NCBI GenBank assembly: GCA_021155195.1
Contig: JAJNPV010000047.1
Location: 1 to 33,225 of the forward strand
Direction of reading: 5' to 3'
Source of the DNA: Ohtaekwangia sp.
GTDB lineage: Bacteria; Bacteroidota; Bacteroidia; Cytophagales; Cyclobacteriaceae
DNA: 33,225 nt
In this document: in pieces, positions 7,555-14,944 of the stretch
Layout of the letters: each line of letters starts with the position of its first letter
Position numbering within the stretch: the stretch's first letter is position 1
Position numbers and translations under genes: made by a program
The notes under the pieces: model-generated
What the model was told of the DNA's origin: nothing
Seen by the model: only the letters and a program-made list of their open reading frames with translations
Databases searched by the model: none

Positions 7555-8514
7555 TTACAATTTGTAAACTCTCATCGGGAATACATACCAGTATAATAGG
7601 CCATCTTCAGATGATTTGAAAATTTCAAAAAGTTCAACCTTAGTTAGATAAAGAGAGGCAGTTATTGATTTACCCTGCTTTAAGTGTTTAAAAAAGCTTT
7701 TGATTGTGAAGGTAGATGAATTACCAGCCTCATTTTTAATTATTGGAGCTATATAGAATGACGAATTATTTATAGTTAGAGTGTCAATAAAACTTTTACT
7801 TATCCCTTGATCACATGAGTCAAAATAGACCAGATCAAATTTTGAGTCTTGCAGTGATTTAGCTGTTAAAAATTTATTGGTTAGTTGAATTTGCCCTTCA
7901 TCATTTAAGATAGAGCCGTGTGCACTCACTAACAAAAAGTCCATCTTGGTCTTGAGTAATTCAAAATTAAAGTCTTTAGGAAGGTAGAATTCACTTTTTG
8001 TAAATAATGAATCCACATAGCCGCAAGCATTTTGCGGATCGGTCGTTTCGTCTCTCAAGATTAACCCTTGAGCGTTAATATAATTATCAGATCTATATTC
8101 AGTTAATGGATAGAATGAATAGCTAATTTCTTTTGATAGAAAGAGAGGTAAATTATTTGCTATCAGTAAGTCAAGGGGAAAACTAATTTGACTATTATCA
8201 ATTACGAAGTTTATCCAGTTGGAAGAATTAATCTTATCGGTTATTGGATAAATAATAATTGAGGATAGATAATTAATTATGCTTTTATCTGGCTCTTGTT
8301 TGAGTTTAAGGCAATTAAATAGATAGGTAAAGTTTCTTTTTAACTCATTATAATTTAAGGTTGTATTATAAGTGGTATCCCCAAGCGAGTGGTATAGCTT
8401 AATAGCAACCTTGTCATTATTTTCAACAAGCCTTATCTGGATCATGTTCTCGGATTTTAAGCGAGAACTTATGAGGGTCAACATCAAAACCAAAAACAGT
8501 ACAACTTTTAGCAT
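7555..8514 (-). CDS. Secreted or anchored CHAT-domain (caspase-like) protein
   Basis: The 319-residue product starts with a signal-like segment (MLKVVLFLVLMLTLISS). The remainder follows the CHAT peptidase layout. A strand-helix ISFPLDLLIANNLPLFLSKE matches the 'lP.E.L...yl..' block, then comes LLVSAHGS with His199, then KFDLVYFDSCDQG with Cys234, then FYIAPIIKNEAGNSSTFTIKSFFKHLKQGKSITASL, which matches the C-terminal 'a....v.d..t..fy..l..G.s...Al' block. His199 and Cys234 would be the catalytic dyad. There are no TPR or other partner domains. The gene is markedly AT-rich compared with its neighbours. It lies 72 nt downstream of a small membrane-protein gene on the same strand. I am fairly sure of the CHAT-like fold; protease activity and target are unknown. 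Confidence 0.62.
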   Translation of the reverse strand: MLKVVLFLVLMLTLISSRLKSENMIQIRLVENNDKVAIKLYHSLGDTTYNTTLNYNELKRNFTYLFNCLKLKQEPDKSIINYLSSIIIYPITDKINSSNWINFVIDNSQISFPLDLLIANNLPLFLSKEISYSFYPLTEYRSDNYINAQGLILRDETTDPQNACGYVDSLFTKSEFYLPKDFNFELLKTKMDFLLVSAHGSILNDEGQIQLTNKFLTAKSLQDSKFDLVYFDSCDQGISKSFIDTLTINNSSFYIAPIIKNEAGNSSTFTIKSFFKHLKQGKSITASLYLTKVELFEIFKSSEDGLLYWYVFPMRVYKL

Positions 8515-8586
8515 CTATTTGAGATTTTCATTGTTTACTACAACACCATCAATGTCTTTCCTTTCCATTCTTAGTTGACCCTGATG

Positions 8587-9078
8587 CTAAATTTTAATCT
8601 CGATTGGATCGCCATCTGAGTAATCAATAATTTTTGTACCAATCTTAGTTGAAAGTTCTTTCAGTTTTGCAATTAACTCTTCCTTGCTCTCTAGAGTGAG
8701 TAAGTGGATTTTATTCTCCTCAGAGAATTTTAAGTAGGCATCGAACATTTCTTTTCTGATTGTGCTCGATGAAACTCTTGAATTCATCGTTTGAGTTACC
8801 CTAATTTTCTTTACGAAAATATAGTCGACCTTTTCAAAGGTACCCCTTTCCCCAAATCTGAAACCAAAAAAACAAACATAGTCGTGATAGGTCTTTTTAT
8901 TGAGGTTGATCGCTAATCGGTAATGCGTGGTAATGATGATCGTACTTATCAATGTAAGAAAAATTCCTACAATAATTACTTTAAAGATCATCACTATGCC
9001 ACCTGCCATAAGCAGGATGCCGACAAACAACCATTGATTGGAAAAATAGTGAGAGATTCTTAAATCAATAGCTGTCAC
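8587..9078 (-). CDS. Small membrane protein with PH-like C-terminal domain
   Basis: The 163-residue product has two adjacent hydrophobic helices (about 17-34 and 35-52) followed by a soluble beta-rich domain (YRLAINLNKKTYHDYVCFFGFRFGERGTFEKVDYIFVKKIRV) and a charged helical end. This layout resembles bacterial PH-like membrane proteins of unknown function that I recall from Cytophagales. The start is GTG at 9078: an in-frame TGA lies two codons upstream and any later start would cut into the first helix. It begins 8 nt after the moeB stop, so it is probably translated from the same transcript. Base composition is AT-rich like the next gene. No function is proposed. Confidence 0.65.
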   Translation of the reverse strand: MTAIDLRISHYFSNQWLFVGILLMAGGIVMIFKVIIVGIFLTLISTIIITTHYRLAINLNKKTYHDYVCFFGFRFGERGTFEKVDYIFVKKIRVTQTMNSRVSSSTIRKEMFDAYLKFSEENKIHLLTLESKEELIAKLKELSTKIGTKIIDYSDGDPIEIKI

Positions 9079-9086
9079 TATTCAGG

Positions 9087-10223
9087 TTAATAAGTAGGCA
9101 TACTTGTGTCAATCTCTTTCGCCCATGCTAGCACACCCCCTTTAAGATTGTAAAGATTGGTGAAGCCATGATTCTTTTCTAACCACTGAACCATGTTGCC
9201 ACTGCGCGCACCACTGCGGCAATGAATTACAACCTGCTTGTCTTTTGAAATGCGTTCAACACTGCTGGGTATTTCACCTTGAGGAATCAATTCGCCATCC
9301 AGATTACAGATATCAAACTCATGCGGCTCGCGCACATCTATCAATTGGAAGTCTGCGCCTGAATCTTTCAAGGCTTTTAATTCCTGAACGGTTACTTCTT
9401 TCATAGCTTGGTTTTTTTTAGAGTTGGGTACTCCACAAAATTCATCATAATTGATCAAACTCTTGATATTTTTTCGCGAATTCTGGTTGGCTATTTTTAT
9501 GCGTAAACTCTCTAACGTCATCGAATCAAACACCAGCACATAACCTGATAAATGCTCGCCAAATCCGGCTAGGATCTTTATGGTTTCATTCGCCTGAATG
9601 CTTCCTATGATGCCTGTTAAAACTCCCAGCACACCACCTTCTTCGCAGTTGGGCACCGATTGAGGATCGGGTGGCAAGGGGTAAAAATCTCGATAGTTGA
9701 TTCCCTGCTTATAGTTAAACACGGCCACCTGGCCTTCATATCTAAAGACAGAACCGTATACAAGCGGCTTATCGAGAAGCACACATGCATCATTTACTAA
9801 ATAGCGGGTTGGAAAGTTATCAGTACAATCCACAACCACATCGGCAGGAGCCAAAACAGTTAAAGCATTTTCTGATGAAAGACGGGAGCGAATGAAATCA
9901 ACTTTTATAGAGGGATTGAGAGAACTTATTTTTTTTGCAGCCGTTTCTGCTTTTGAAAGGTTGAGGTCAGCAGTCGTAAAAAGTATTTGTCGTTGCAGAT
10001 TGGAAAGTGAAACTACATCGTCATCAATAATGGTAATAGAACCAACTCCGGCAGCAGCCAGATATGATAATACAGGGCAACCCAACCCACCGGCACCAAT
10101 AACAACCACCGTTGAGTTCTTCAGTTTACGTTGGCCTTCCGATCCAAAGCCCGGCAGCACAAAATGTCGGCTATACCGAATCCGTTCATCATTTGAAAAA
10201 TTTTGATCGCTTGTGTTATTCAT
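9087..10223 (-). CDS. moeB: MoeB/ThiF-type adenylyltransferase fused to a rhodanese domain
   Basis: This 378-residue, two-domain protein activates the C-terminus of an ubiquitin-like sulfur carrier (MoaD or ThiS type) by adenylation and can pass sulfur to it. Residues about 12-245 are the E1-like domain with the nucleotide loop VIGAGGLGCPV (42-51), DDDVVSLSNLQRQ (67-79), DCTDNFPTRYLVND (132-145) and PNCEEGGVLG with Cys193. Residues about 275-375 are a rhodanese domain with the active Cys335 loop HCRSGAR. The CxxC zinc pairs of E. coli MoeB are absent; the residues before Cys193 read YRDFYPLPPDPQSV. The same shape occurs in MoeZ/MOCS3-type enzymes. Metabolic partner (molybdopterin, thiamine or thio-tRNA) cannot be decided from context. 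Confidence 0.88.
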   Translation of the reverse strand: MNNTSDQNFSNDERIRYSRHFVLPGFGSEGQRKLKNSTVVVIGAGGLGCPVLSYLAAAGVGSITIIDDDVVSLSNLQRQILFTTADLNLSKAETAAKKISSLNPSIKVDFIRSRLSSENALTVLAPADVVVDCTDNFPTRYLVNDACVLLDKPLVYGSVFRYEGQVAVFNYKQGINYRDFYPLPPDPQSVPNCEEGGVLGVLTGIIGSIQANETIKILAGFGEHLSGYVLVFDSMTLESLRIKIANQNSRKNIKSLINYDEFCGVPNSKKNQAMKEVTVQELKALKDSGADFQLIDVREPHEFDICNLDGELIPQGEIPSSVERISKDKQVVIHCRSGARSGNMVQWLEKNHGFTNLYNLKGGVLAWAKEIDTSMPTY

Positions 10224-10252
10224 TATTCCGTAATTTACAATTCTAAAAACAA

Positions 10253-10336
10253 TGTTGTTAAGTTAAGCTCCGCTAACCTCCTCTCTTCCGGAGAGGAATG
10301 AGGTGAGGCGATAAAAAAGGGCTTAACTTAACGACA
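10253..10336. repeat. 84-bp palindromic intergenic repeat
   Basis: Outer arms TGTTGTTAAGTTAAGC (10253-10268) and GCTTAACTTAACGACA (10321-10336) are complementary over 16 bp with one G:T pair. The middle contains a second hairpin, CCTCTC / GAGAGG. The element fills the divergent gap between moeB and the RidA-like gene. The wording 'GGAGAGGAATGAGGTGAGG' resembles a repetitive intergenic sequence common in Bacteroidota. A non-coding REP/MITE-like repeat is the best reading. Confidence 0.6.
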
Positions 10337-10358
10337 TCAAAACTAATCTTAAATTAAT

Positions 10359-10742
10359 ATGAGAGTTAATTATTCAAGTGGAGCAAAGTGGGAAGATATT
10401 GTAGGCTATAGCCGGGCAGTGCAGATTGGTAACACACTCGAGATCTCGGGTACGGTAGCAACCGAAGGTAGTGACGTTGTAGCCAAAGGTGATTTCTATG
10501 GACAAACCAGGTACATTCTTGAAAAGATTGAGAAGGTGTTGAAACAAGCCGGCTTCGAATTTAAGGATGTAGTTCGTACCAGGATCTATGTAACCGATAT
10601 TAGTTTTTGGGATGTAGTCGGTAAAGCCCACGGTGAATTTTTCAGCAAAATAAAACCTGTTACCAGCATGGTTGAGGTGAGTGGGTTAATTGATCAGGAT
10701 TACTTAGTGGAGATTGAAGTGACTGCTGTAAAGGAGAACTGA
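10359..10742 (+). CDS. RidA family (YjgF/YER057c/UK114) protein lacking the catalytic Arg
   Basis: This 127-residue protein is the usual RidA size. It shows the family pattern: VQIGNTLEISGTVA, the helix QTRYILEKIEKVLKQAGFEFKDVVRTRIYVTDI, and the closing strand MVEVSGLIDQDYLVEIEVTAV. Canonical RidA has an Arg in the 'P-A-R-S-x-V-E-V' motif that is needed for 2-aminoacrylate/imine deamination. Here the equivalent stretch is PVTSMVEV, with Thr102 in place of Arg. It therefore belongs to one of the Rid subfamilies lacking that Arg, and deaminase activity should not be assumed. It is a single gene, divergent from moeB and followed by a 96-bp gap to the brxA terminator. Confidence 0.87.
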   Translation: MRVNYSSGAKWEDIVGYSRAVQIGNTLEISGTVATEGSDVVAKGDFYGQTRYILEKIEKVLKQAGFEFKDVVRTRIYVTDISFWDVVGKAHGEFFSKIKPVTSMVEVSGLIDQDYLVEIEVTAVKEN

Positions 10743-10838
10743 GGCGGGGAACTTTCGTGCTCTTATGAAAACAATGTAACTACTTTCATTGCCGCAGACT
10801 TAAGCATGAGATAGCCGAAGTTTAGCCTCTTAAAAAAA

Positions 10839-10866
10839 TTATGACTGATCGTGTGATCAGTCATAA
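10839..10866 (-). terminator. Rho-independent terminator of brxA (SUF side)
   Basis: TTATGACTGATC (10839-10850) and GATCAGTCATAA (10855-10866) form a perfect 12-bp stem with a GTGT loop. On the minus strand the stem is followed by a run of seven T residues (A-run at 10832-10838 on the plus strand). This is a textbook terminator for transcription running leftward through brxA. On the plus strand there is no T-run. Confidence 0.88.
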
Positions 10867-10882
10867 TGATAAACTTATTGAT

Positions 10883-11299
10883 TTAACAGAATTCTTCGAA
10901 GACTTCAACCAAATGCTCGCCAATCATTTGAGCATTGCGGCCTTCAATGTGATGACGCTCTACAAAGTGTACCAACTCGCCATCTTTAAAAAGAGCAATC
11001 GCAGGTGAGGAGGGAGGATACGGTAAGGTATATTCTCTGGCCTTTGCTACAGCTTCTTTATCGACACCGGCAAATACCGTGGTCAACTGATTTGGCTTTT
11101 TAGTGGCATGCTGCAATGCCCACTTGATTCCAGGACGAGCAGCACCGGCAGCACAACCACATACTGAATTAATTACAAGTAGCGTGGTTCCTTTCTGATC
11201 TTTTAATTCCTTGTCGACATCTGCTGAGCTTTTTAACTCTTTGAAGCCAGCCACGGTCAAATCCTGGCGCATGGGGGCAACTAATGGTTCGGGATACAT
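10883..11299 (-). CDS. brxA: Bacilliredoxin BrxA/YphP-type thiol oxidoreductase
   Basis: The 138-residue product matches BrxA/BrxB size and wording: MYPEPLVAPMRQDLT at the N-terminus, VINSVCGCAAGAARPG with the CGC active motif (Cys47, Cys49), PYPPSSPAIALFKDGELVHFVERHHIEGR in the second half, and a C-terminal Cys. Members reverse bacillithiol mixed disulfides or act as general thioredoxin-like redox proteins in the cytoplasm. Bacteroidota genomes commonly carry one. It lies 80 nt downstream of sufT on the same strand, with a TAATTTTG-type box (11321-11328 on the plus strand) in the gap, so it may have its own promoter. A strong terminator follows it. Confidence 0.93.
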   Translation of the reverse strand: MYPEPLVAPMRQDLTVAGFKELKSSADVDKELKDQKGTTLLVINSVCGCAAGAARPGIKWALQHATKKPNQLTTVFAGVDKEAVAKAREYTLPYPPSSPAIALFKDGELVHFVERHHIEGRNAQMIGEHLVEVFEEFC

Positions 11300-11320
11300 A
11301 TTGTTTTAATTTACGATTTT

Positions 11321-11328
11321 CAAAATTA
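11321..11328 (-). promoter_or_regulatory. TAnnTTTG-type promoter box upstream of brxA
   Basis: The minus strand reads TAATTTTG, a full match to the Bacteroidota -7 box TAnnTTTG, about 22 nt before the brxA ATG. A clear -33 element is not seen, though a T-rich stretch lies at about the right distance. Confidence 0.35.
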
Positions 11329-11379
11329 CGAAGTCCGATTTAAAAACATTGCTTTCGCGGATAAGGTTCACAAAATCAT

Positions 11380-11730
11380 CTACATGAAACCAAGTTCCAG
11401 TTTTGCCGCTTCGCTCATCATATCCTGTGAATAGGGCGGGTCGAAAGTGAGTTCCACTTTCACACTGCTTACCCCCTCAATTTCCTTAACTTTTTGTTCT
11501 GCCTCTACCGGAATAACTTCTGCCGATGGACAGGAAGGAGAAGTGAGAGTCATAAGGATGTACACGTTGTTAACCGGAAAAACACTAATCTCATAGATCA
11601 GTCCTAACTCATAGATATCAACAGGAATTTCAGGATCGTATACGGATTTTAAGGCTGCAATTACCTTATCTCGCAATTCACCTTGTGGAACTTCCTTTGT
11701 CTGGGTTATATTTTCGGTAGTGTCGCTCAC
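11380..11730 (-). CDS. sufT: SufT-like DUF59/MIP18 family Fe-S assembly protein
   Basis: The 116-residue cytoplasmic protein has the DUF59 (MIP18) pattern: VYDPEIPVDIYELGLIYEI, LMTLTSPSCPSAEVIP with the single conserved Cys, and VELTFDPPYSQDMMSEAAKLELG. The family helps in Fe-S cluster maturation or trafficking; SufT and PaaD-like proteins belong here. Its start overlaps the end of sufE by 4 nt (ATGA type), placing it as the last SUF gene before the brxA gap. The name sufT follows the usual annotation of this gene in SUF operons. Confidence 0.88.
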   Translation of the reverse strand: MSDTTENITQTKEVPQGELRDKVIAALKSVYDPEIPVDIYELGLIYEISVFPVNNVYILMTLTSPSCPSAEVIPVEAEQKVKEIEGVSSVKVELTFDPPYSQDMMSEAAKLELGFM

Positions 11731-12164
11731 GATGTCATTTCTTTTTTAGTCTTGTACGCTAATGCATACAATTTCATTTGTTTGATCATAGAGGCAAAGC
11801 CATTCGAACGTTGTGTGCCAATGAATCGTTCCATCCCTATTTTATTCATGAAGTATAGATCAGCATTCAAAATATCTTCTGGGGTTTGTCCATTGAAAAT
11901 GCGAACCAACAAACTAACCAAACCTTTCGTAATCGCTGTATTACTGTCGGCTTCAAAATAGAGATTGTCACCTTTTAGATTCGCCACCATCCACACTTTT
12001 GATTGGCAACCTTTTACAATATTGTCTTCCGTCTTGTCAGCTTCCTTCATATCAGGAAGTTTTTGACCCAACTCCATAATATAAAACACAGTCATCTCCA
12101 TATCTCCATCGAGTAGGGAGAACTCATTGATAATCTCATCTTGTTTTGAATCGATTGAGTTCAC
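11727..12164 (-). CDS. sufE: SufE family sulfur acceptor
   Basis: The 145-residue protein accepts persulfide sulfur from SufS and hands it to the SufBCD scaffold. The active Cys53 is in NIVKGCQSKVWM, the typical SufE site. SNTAITKGLVSLLVRIFNGQTPEDIL and MNKIGMERFIGTQRSNGFASM follow as in the family. It starts with GTG at 12164, because the upstream coiled-coil gene ends in TAG that overlaps it (TAGTG); no ATG exists nearby that keeps the N-terminal helix. Overlaps on both sides make it part of one translationally coupled operon. Confidence 0.93.
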   Translation of the reverse strand: MNSIDSKQDEIINEFSLLDGDMEMTVFYIMELGQKLPDMKEADKTEDNIVKGCQSKVWMVANLKGDNLYFEADSNTAITKGLVSLLVRIFNGQTPEDILNADLYFMNKIGMERFIGTQRSNGFASMIKQMKLYALAYKTKKEMTS

Positions 12165-12382
12165 TACTTAAATACAGTTATTTCTAGCTTTGCGATCCGT
12201 TTCTCATGTTCGGCAACCAACCGTATTTCATCAGCTAATTTTAGAATTGCTCTTGAATTTTCAGCAGTTTGAAGTCCTTGTTTAAATATTTCGGTTTTCA
12301 TTTCAGCAACCTCTTCAATGAGTTTATCCTGACCTTTCACCATCTCTGCCAACAATTCAACTATTCTATCTTCATTTTTCAT
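12164..12382 (-). CDS. 72-residue coiled-coil protein inside the SUF operon
   Basis: I do not recognise this small protein as a characterised family. It is almost entirely charged helix (MKNEDRIVELLAEMVKGQDKLIEEVAEMKTEI), with heptad-like spacing of Leu/Ile/Val, suggesting a short coiled coil; it has no Cys, no signal and no membrane segment. It sits 6 nt after sufS and overlaps sufE by 1 nt (TAGTG), so it is expressed with them. This tight packing supports it as a real gene. A structural or adaptor role with SufS/SufE is possible, but that is a guess. Confidence 0.65.
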   Translation of the reverse strand: MKNEDRIVELLAEMVKGQDKLIEEVAEMKTEIFKQGLQTAENSRAILKLADEIRLVAEHEKRIAKLEITVFK

Positions 12383-12388
12383 AGCTAT

Positions 12389-13633
12389 TTATTTTACCAT
12401 GAATTTAACAATTCTTGAAATACCCTCTGCCAATTGATCTACTTCATCTTTTGTATTGTATACCGAGAACGAAGCCCTAACGGTTCCTTCAATTCCATAT
12501 TGATCCATTAAAGGTTGGGTGCAATGATGTCCCGTACGCACCGCAATACCGCGAGCATCTAACATCTGCCCAATATCGAAATGATGAATACCTTCCACTA
12601 CAAAAGATTGAACGCCTACTTTATGATTAGCTGTCCCAACAAGCTTTACATGGGGAATAGTTGAGAGTTTCTTAACAGTATAAGTGAGTAACTCAGCCTC
12701 ATGGGCAGCAATGTTTTCTTTTCCTAACTCATTGATGAATGAGATCGCTTCGTTGAGAGCTATTACATCTGCAATGTTAGGTGTACCTGCCTCGAATTTA
12801 TAAGGTATGTCGTTGTATGTGGTTTTAGCAAACGTAACCTCTTTGATCATTTCACCGCCACCCATGTAAGGCGGCATTTTTTCCAAAAGTTCTTTCTTTC
12901 CATACAGAATGCCGGAGCCTGTTGGGCCGTACATCTTGTGTGAAGAGATGCAATAGAAATCGCAATCAAGTTCTTGAACGTCAATTGTAATGTGAGCCGA
13001 TGCCTGTGCGCCATCAATCAACACAACTGCGTTATGGCTATGTGCGATATCAATAATCTCTTTTATAGGATTGATAGTTCCTAAACTATTGGAAGCATGG
13101 TTAACGGAAACAAGTTTAGTTTTATCAGAGATCAATTTCCGATAGGCATCAATATCTAGTTCTCCAATTTCTGTAACAGGAATTATTTTTAAAGTTGACT
13201 TCCTTTCGTTACAAATTATTTGCCAGGGAACAATGTTTGAATGGTGTTCCATGCCAGAGATAATCACTTCATCACCCTCATTAAGGAAAGCACGGCCATA
13301 CGAAGAGGCAATTAAATTGATGCTTTCCGTTACACCGCGGGTAAAGATGATTTCTTCAACGTGTTTGGCGTGAATAAACTCTTGCATGGCAAGGCGAGTT
13401 TGTTCATATGCCTTTGTAGCGCGCTCAGCAAGGGTATGAATACCCCGGTGAATATTTGCATTGTCTTTTTCGTAGTAGGATGTTAACGCATCAATTACCC
13501 GCTTTGGTTTTTGATTGGTTGCTGCATTATCCAAGTACACTAATGGCTTGCCATTCACCTGCTGGTTCAAAACCGGAAACTGTGTTCTGATCTTTGCAAT
13601 ATCCAACGGAGTATGGGCTGTTAATGTACTCAT
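12389..13633 (-). CDS. sufS: SufS cysteine desulfurase
   Basis: This 414-residue PLP enzyme takes sulfur from cysteine as an enzyme-bound persulfide and supplies the SUF pathway. Visible residues are LDNAATNQKP near the N-terminus, His130 in GMEHHSNIVPW, Asp207 in VVLIDGAQASAH, Lys233 (Schiff base) in SSHKMYGPTG, and Cys371 in RTGHHCTQPL, which carries the persulfide. The RxGHHC arrangement with a short loop is the group II (SufS) type. The length is normal. It begins 2 nt after sufD and is followed closely by the coiled-coil gene and sufE, its usual partner. Confidence 0.96.
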   Translation of the reverse strand: MSTLTAHTPLDIAKIRTQFPVLNQQVNGKPLVYLDNAATNQKPKRVIDALTSYYEKDNANIHRGIHTLAERATKAYEQTRLAMQEFIHAKHVEEIIFTRGVTESINLIASSYGRAFLNEGDEVIISGMEHHSNIVPWQIICNERKSTLKIIPVTEIGELDIDAYRKLISDKTKLVSVNHASNSLGTINPIKEIIDIAHSHNAVVLIDGAQASAHITIDVQELDCDFYCISSHKMYGPTGSGILYGKKELLEKMPPYMGGGEMIKEVTFAKTTYNDIPYKFEAGTPNIADVIALNEAISFINELGKENIAAHEAELLTYTVKKLSTIPHVKLVGTANHKVGVQSFVVEGIHHFDIGQMLDARGIAVRTGHHCTQPLMDQYGIEGTVRASFSVYNTKDEVDQLAEGISRIVKFMVK

Positions 13634-13635
13634 CT

Positions 13636-14943
13636 CTAAAAGTTCTTATGAAGTCGTTCTGCAATTAAACCATCCAAATATGATTTCAATGCTTCATTCT
13701 TAATAGGTGTTAACACATCCGCAGCAAAAGCATATAACAACATAGCTTTCGCGATTGATTCGGAGATTCCACGTGAGCGCAAATAGAACATCGCCTCTTC
13801 ATCAAGTTGCCCTGTTGTGCAACCATGTGAGCACTTAACATCATCGGCCCAAATCTCTAGCTGAGGTTTTGTGTTAACCGTTGCCGAATCTGAGATTATA
13901 ATATTTCTGTTGGATTGAAATGCATTTGTCTTTTGTGCGTGTGGACGAACAAAGATTTTTCCATTGAATACACCTTTGGAATTGCCATCCATAATTCCTT
14001 TGTACAATTCATTGCTAAATGAATTAGCCTTTCGATGATCGACCACCGTATGATTATCAGCTAATGTGCTTCCATTCAGTAAATACAGTCCATAAAAATG
14101 TGATTCACAATGCTCACCATCAATGGTGATGTTGAAGTTATTGCGAATGACTTTGCCTTGTAAGGTTAGTGTAAACGTGTTTACCTGACTTGAATTCGAT
14201 TGATGAATGACTGTATTGGCAACCTGATGCAGCTGATCATCATTTTGAATTTTGCAATATTCAAAATTAGCATGTTCACTCACCACAATTTCTTCTGTCA
14301 AGGTATTGAACACAGGATTGGTACCAACAGAGTCAAACTTTTCGATCACGTTAAGTGAACTGCTGTTGCCAATAACTGCGAGTATTCTGGTATGAGCAAT
14401 TACCTGCGTTTGACTGGCATCATTGATATGCAAAATCAGAAAAGGTTTTTCAACGATTGTATTTTTGGGCACGTGAATAAAAACACCCTCTTGCCAAAAT
14501 ACACTATTGAGTGCTGCAAACGAATCAACCTCAGAATTTACTAACTTATCAAAATACTGATCAATAGTTTCTTTTTCACTTTCGAATGCTTCGGAAAGTG
14601 TTTTTACTTTCACTCCGCCCGGAAGATTTTTAACAACCGATAATTCAGTTGAATAAACCCCGTTTATAAACACAATCAAATGTGCATCCAAAGCCGGAAT
14701 TAAAAACTCATCAATGGATTTAGTAGAAGAAGGAGATACTTCATTGGTCCATGTAAAATTCTTCTCAAGACTTTTTGTGATAGGAGCGAAGCGGTACTCT
14801 TCATGCTTTGTACTGGGCAATCCATTCTTCTTCAAAAACTGAATTGCTTTTTCGCGATTCTTACTTGCCTCACCAAACTTTGCCTCTTGAAAACTGGCAA
14901 TGACTTCGTCTGTTAGATCCTTATGGGTTATAGTCGAATTCAT
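13636..14943 (-). CDS. sufD: SufD, SUF scaffold subunit
   Basis: The 435-residue SufD works with SufB and SufC in the SufBC2D complex that assembles Fe-S clusters. The C-terminal half shows the SufB/SufD beta-helix wording: HYGLYLLNGS-like text (FYGLYLLNGSTLADNHTVVDHRKANSFSNELYKGIMDGNSKGVFNGKI), then AFQSNRNIIISDSATVNTKPQLEIWADDVKCSHGCTTGQLDEEAMFYLRSRGI. I choose ATG at 14943, one base after the sufC stop; the TTG at 14952 would only add three residues. It precedes sufS by 2 nt. Confidence 0.95.
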   Translation of the reverse strand: MNSTITHKDLTDEVIASFQEAKFGEASKNREKAIQFLKKNGLPSTKHEEYRFAPITKSLEKNFTWTNEVSPSSTKSIDEFLIPALDAHLIVFINGVYSTELSVVKNLPGGVKVKTLSEAFESEKETIDQYFDKLVNSEVDSFAALNSVFWQEGVFIHVPKNTIVEKPFLILHINDASQTQVIAHTRILAVIGNSSSLNVIEKFDSVGTNPVFNTLTEEIVVSEHANFEYCKIQNDDQLHQVANTVIHQSNSSQVNTFTLTLQGKVIRNNFNITIDGEHCESHFYGLYLLNGSTLADNHTVVDHRKANSFSNELYKGIMDGNSKGVFNGKIFVRPHAQKTNAFQSNRNIIISDSATVNTKPQLEIWADDVKCSHGCTTGQLDEEAMFYLRSRGISESIAKAMLLYAFAADVLTPIKNEALKSYLDGLIAERLHKNF

Positions 14944-14944
14944 A

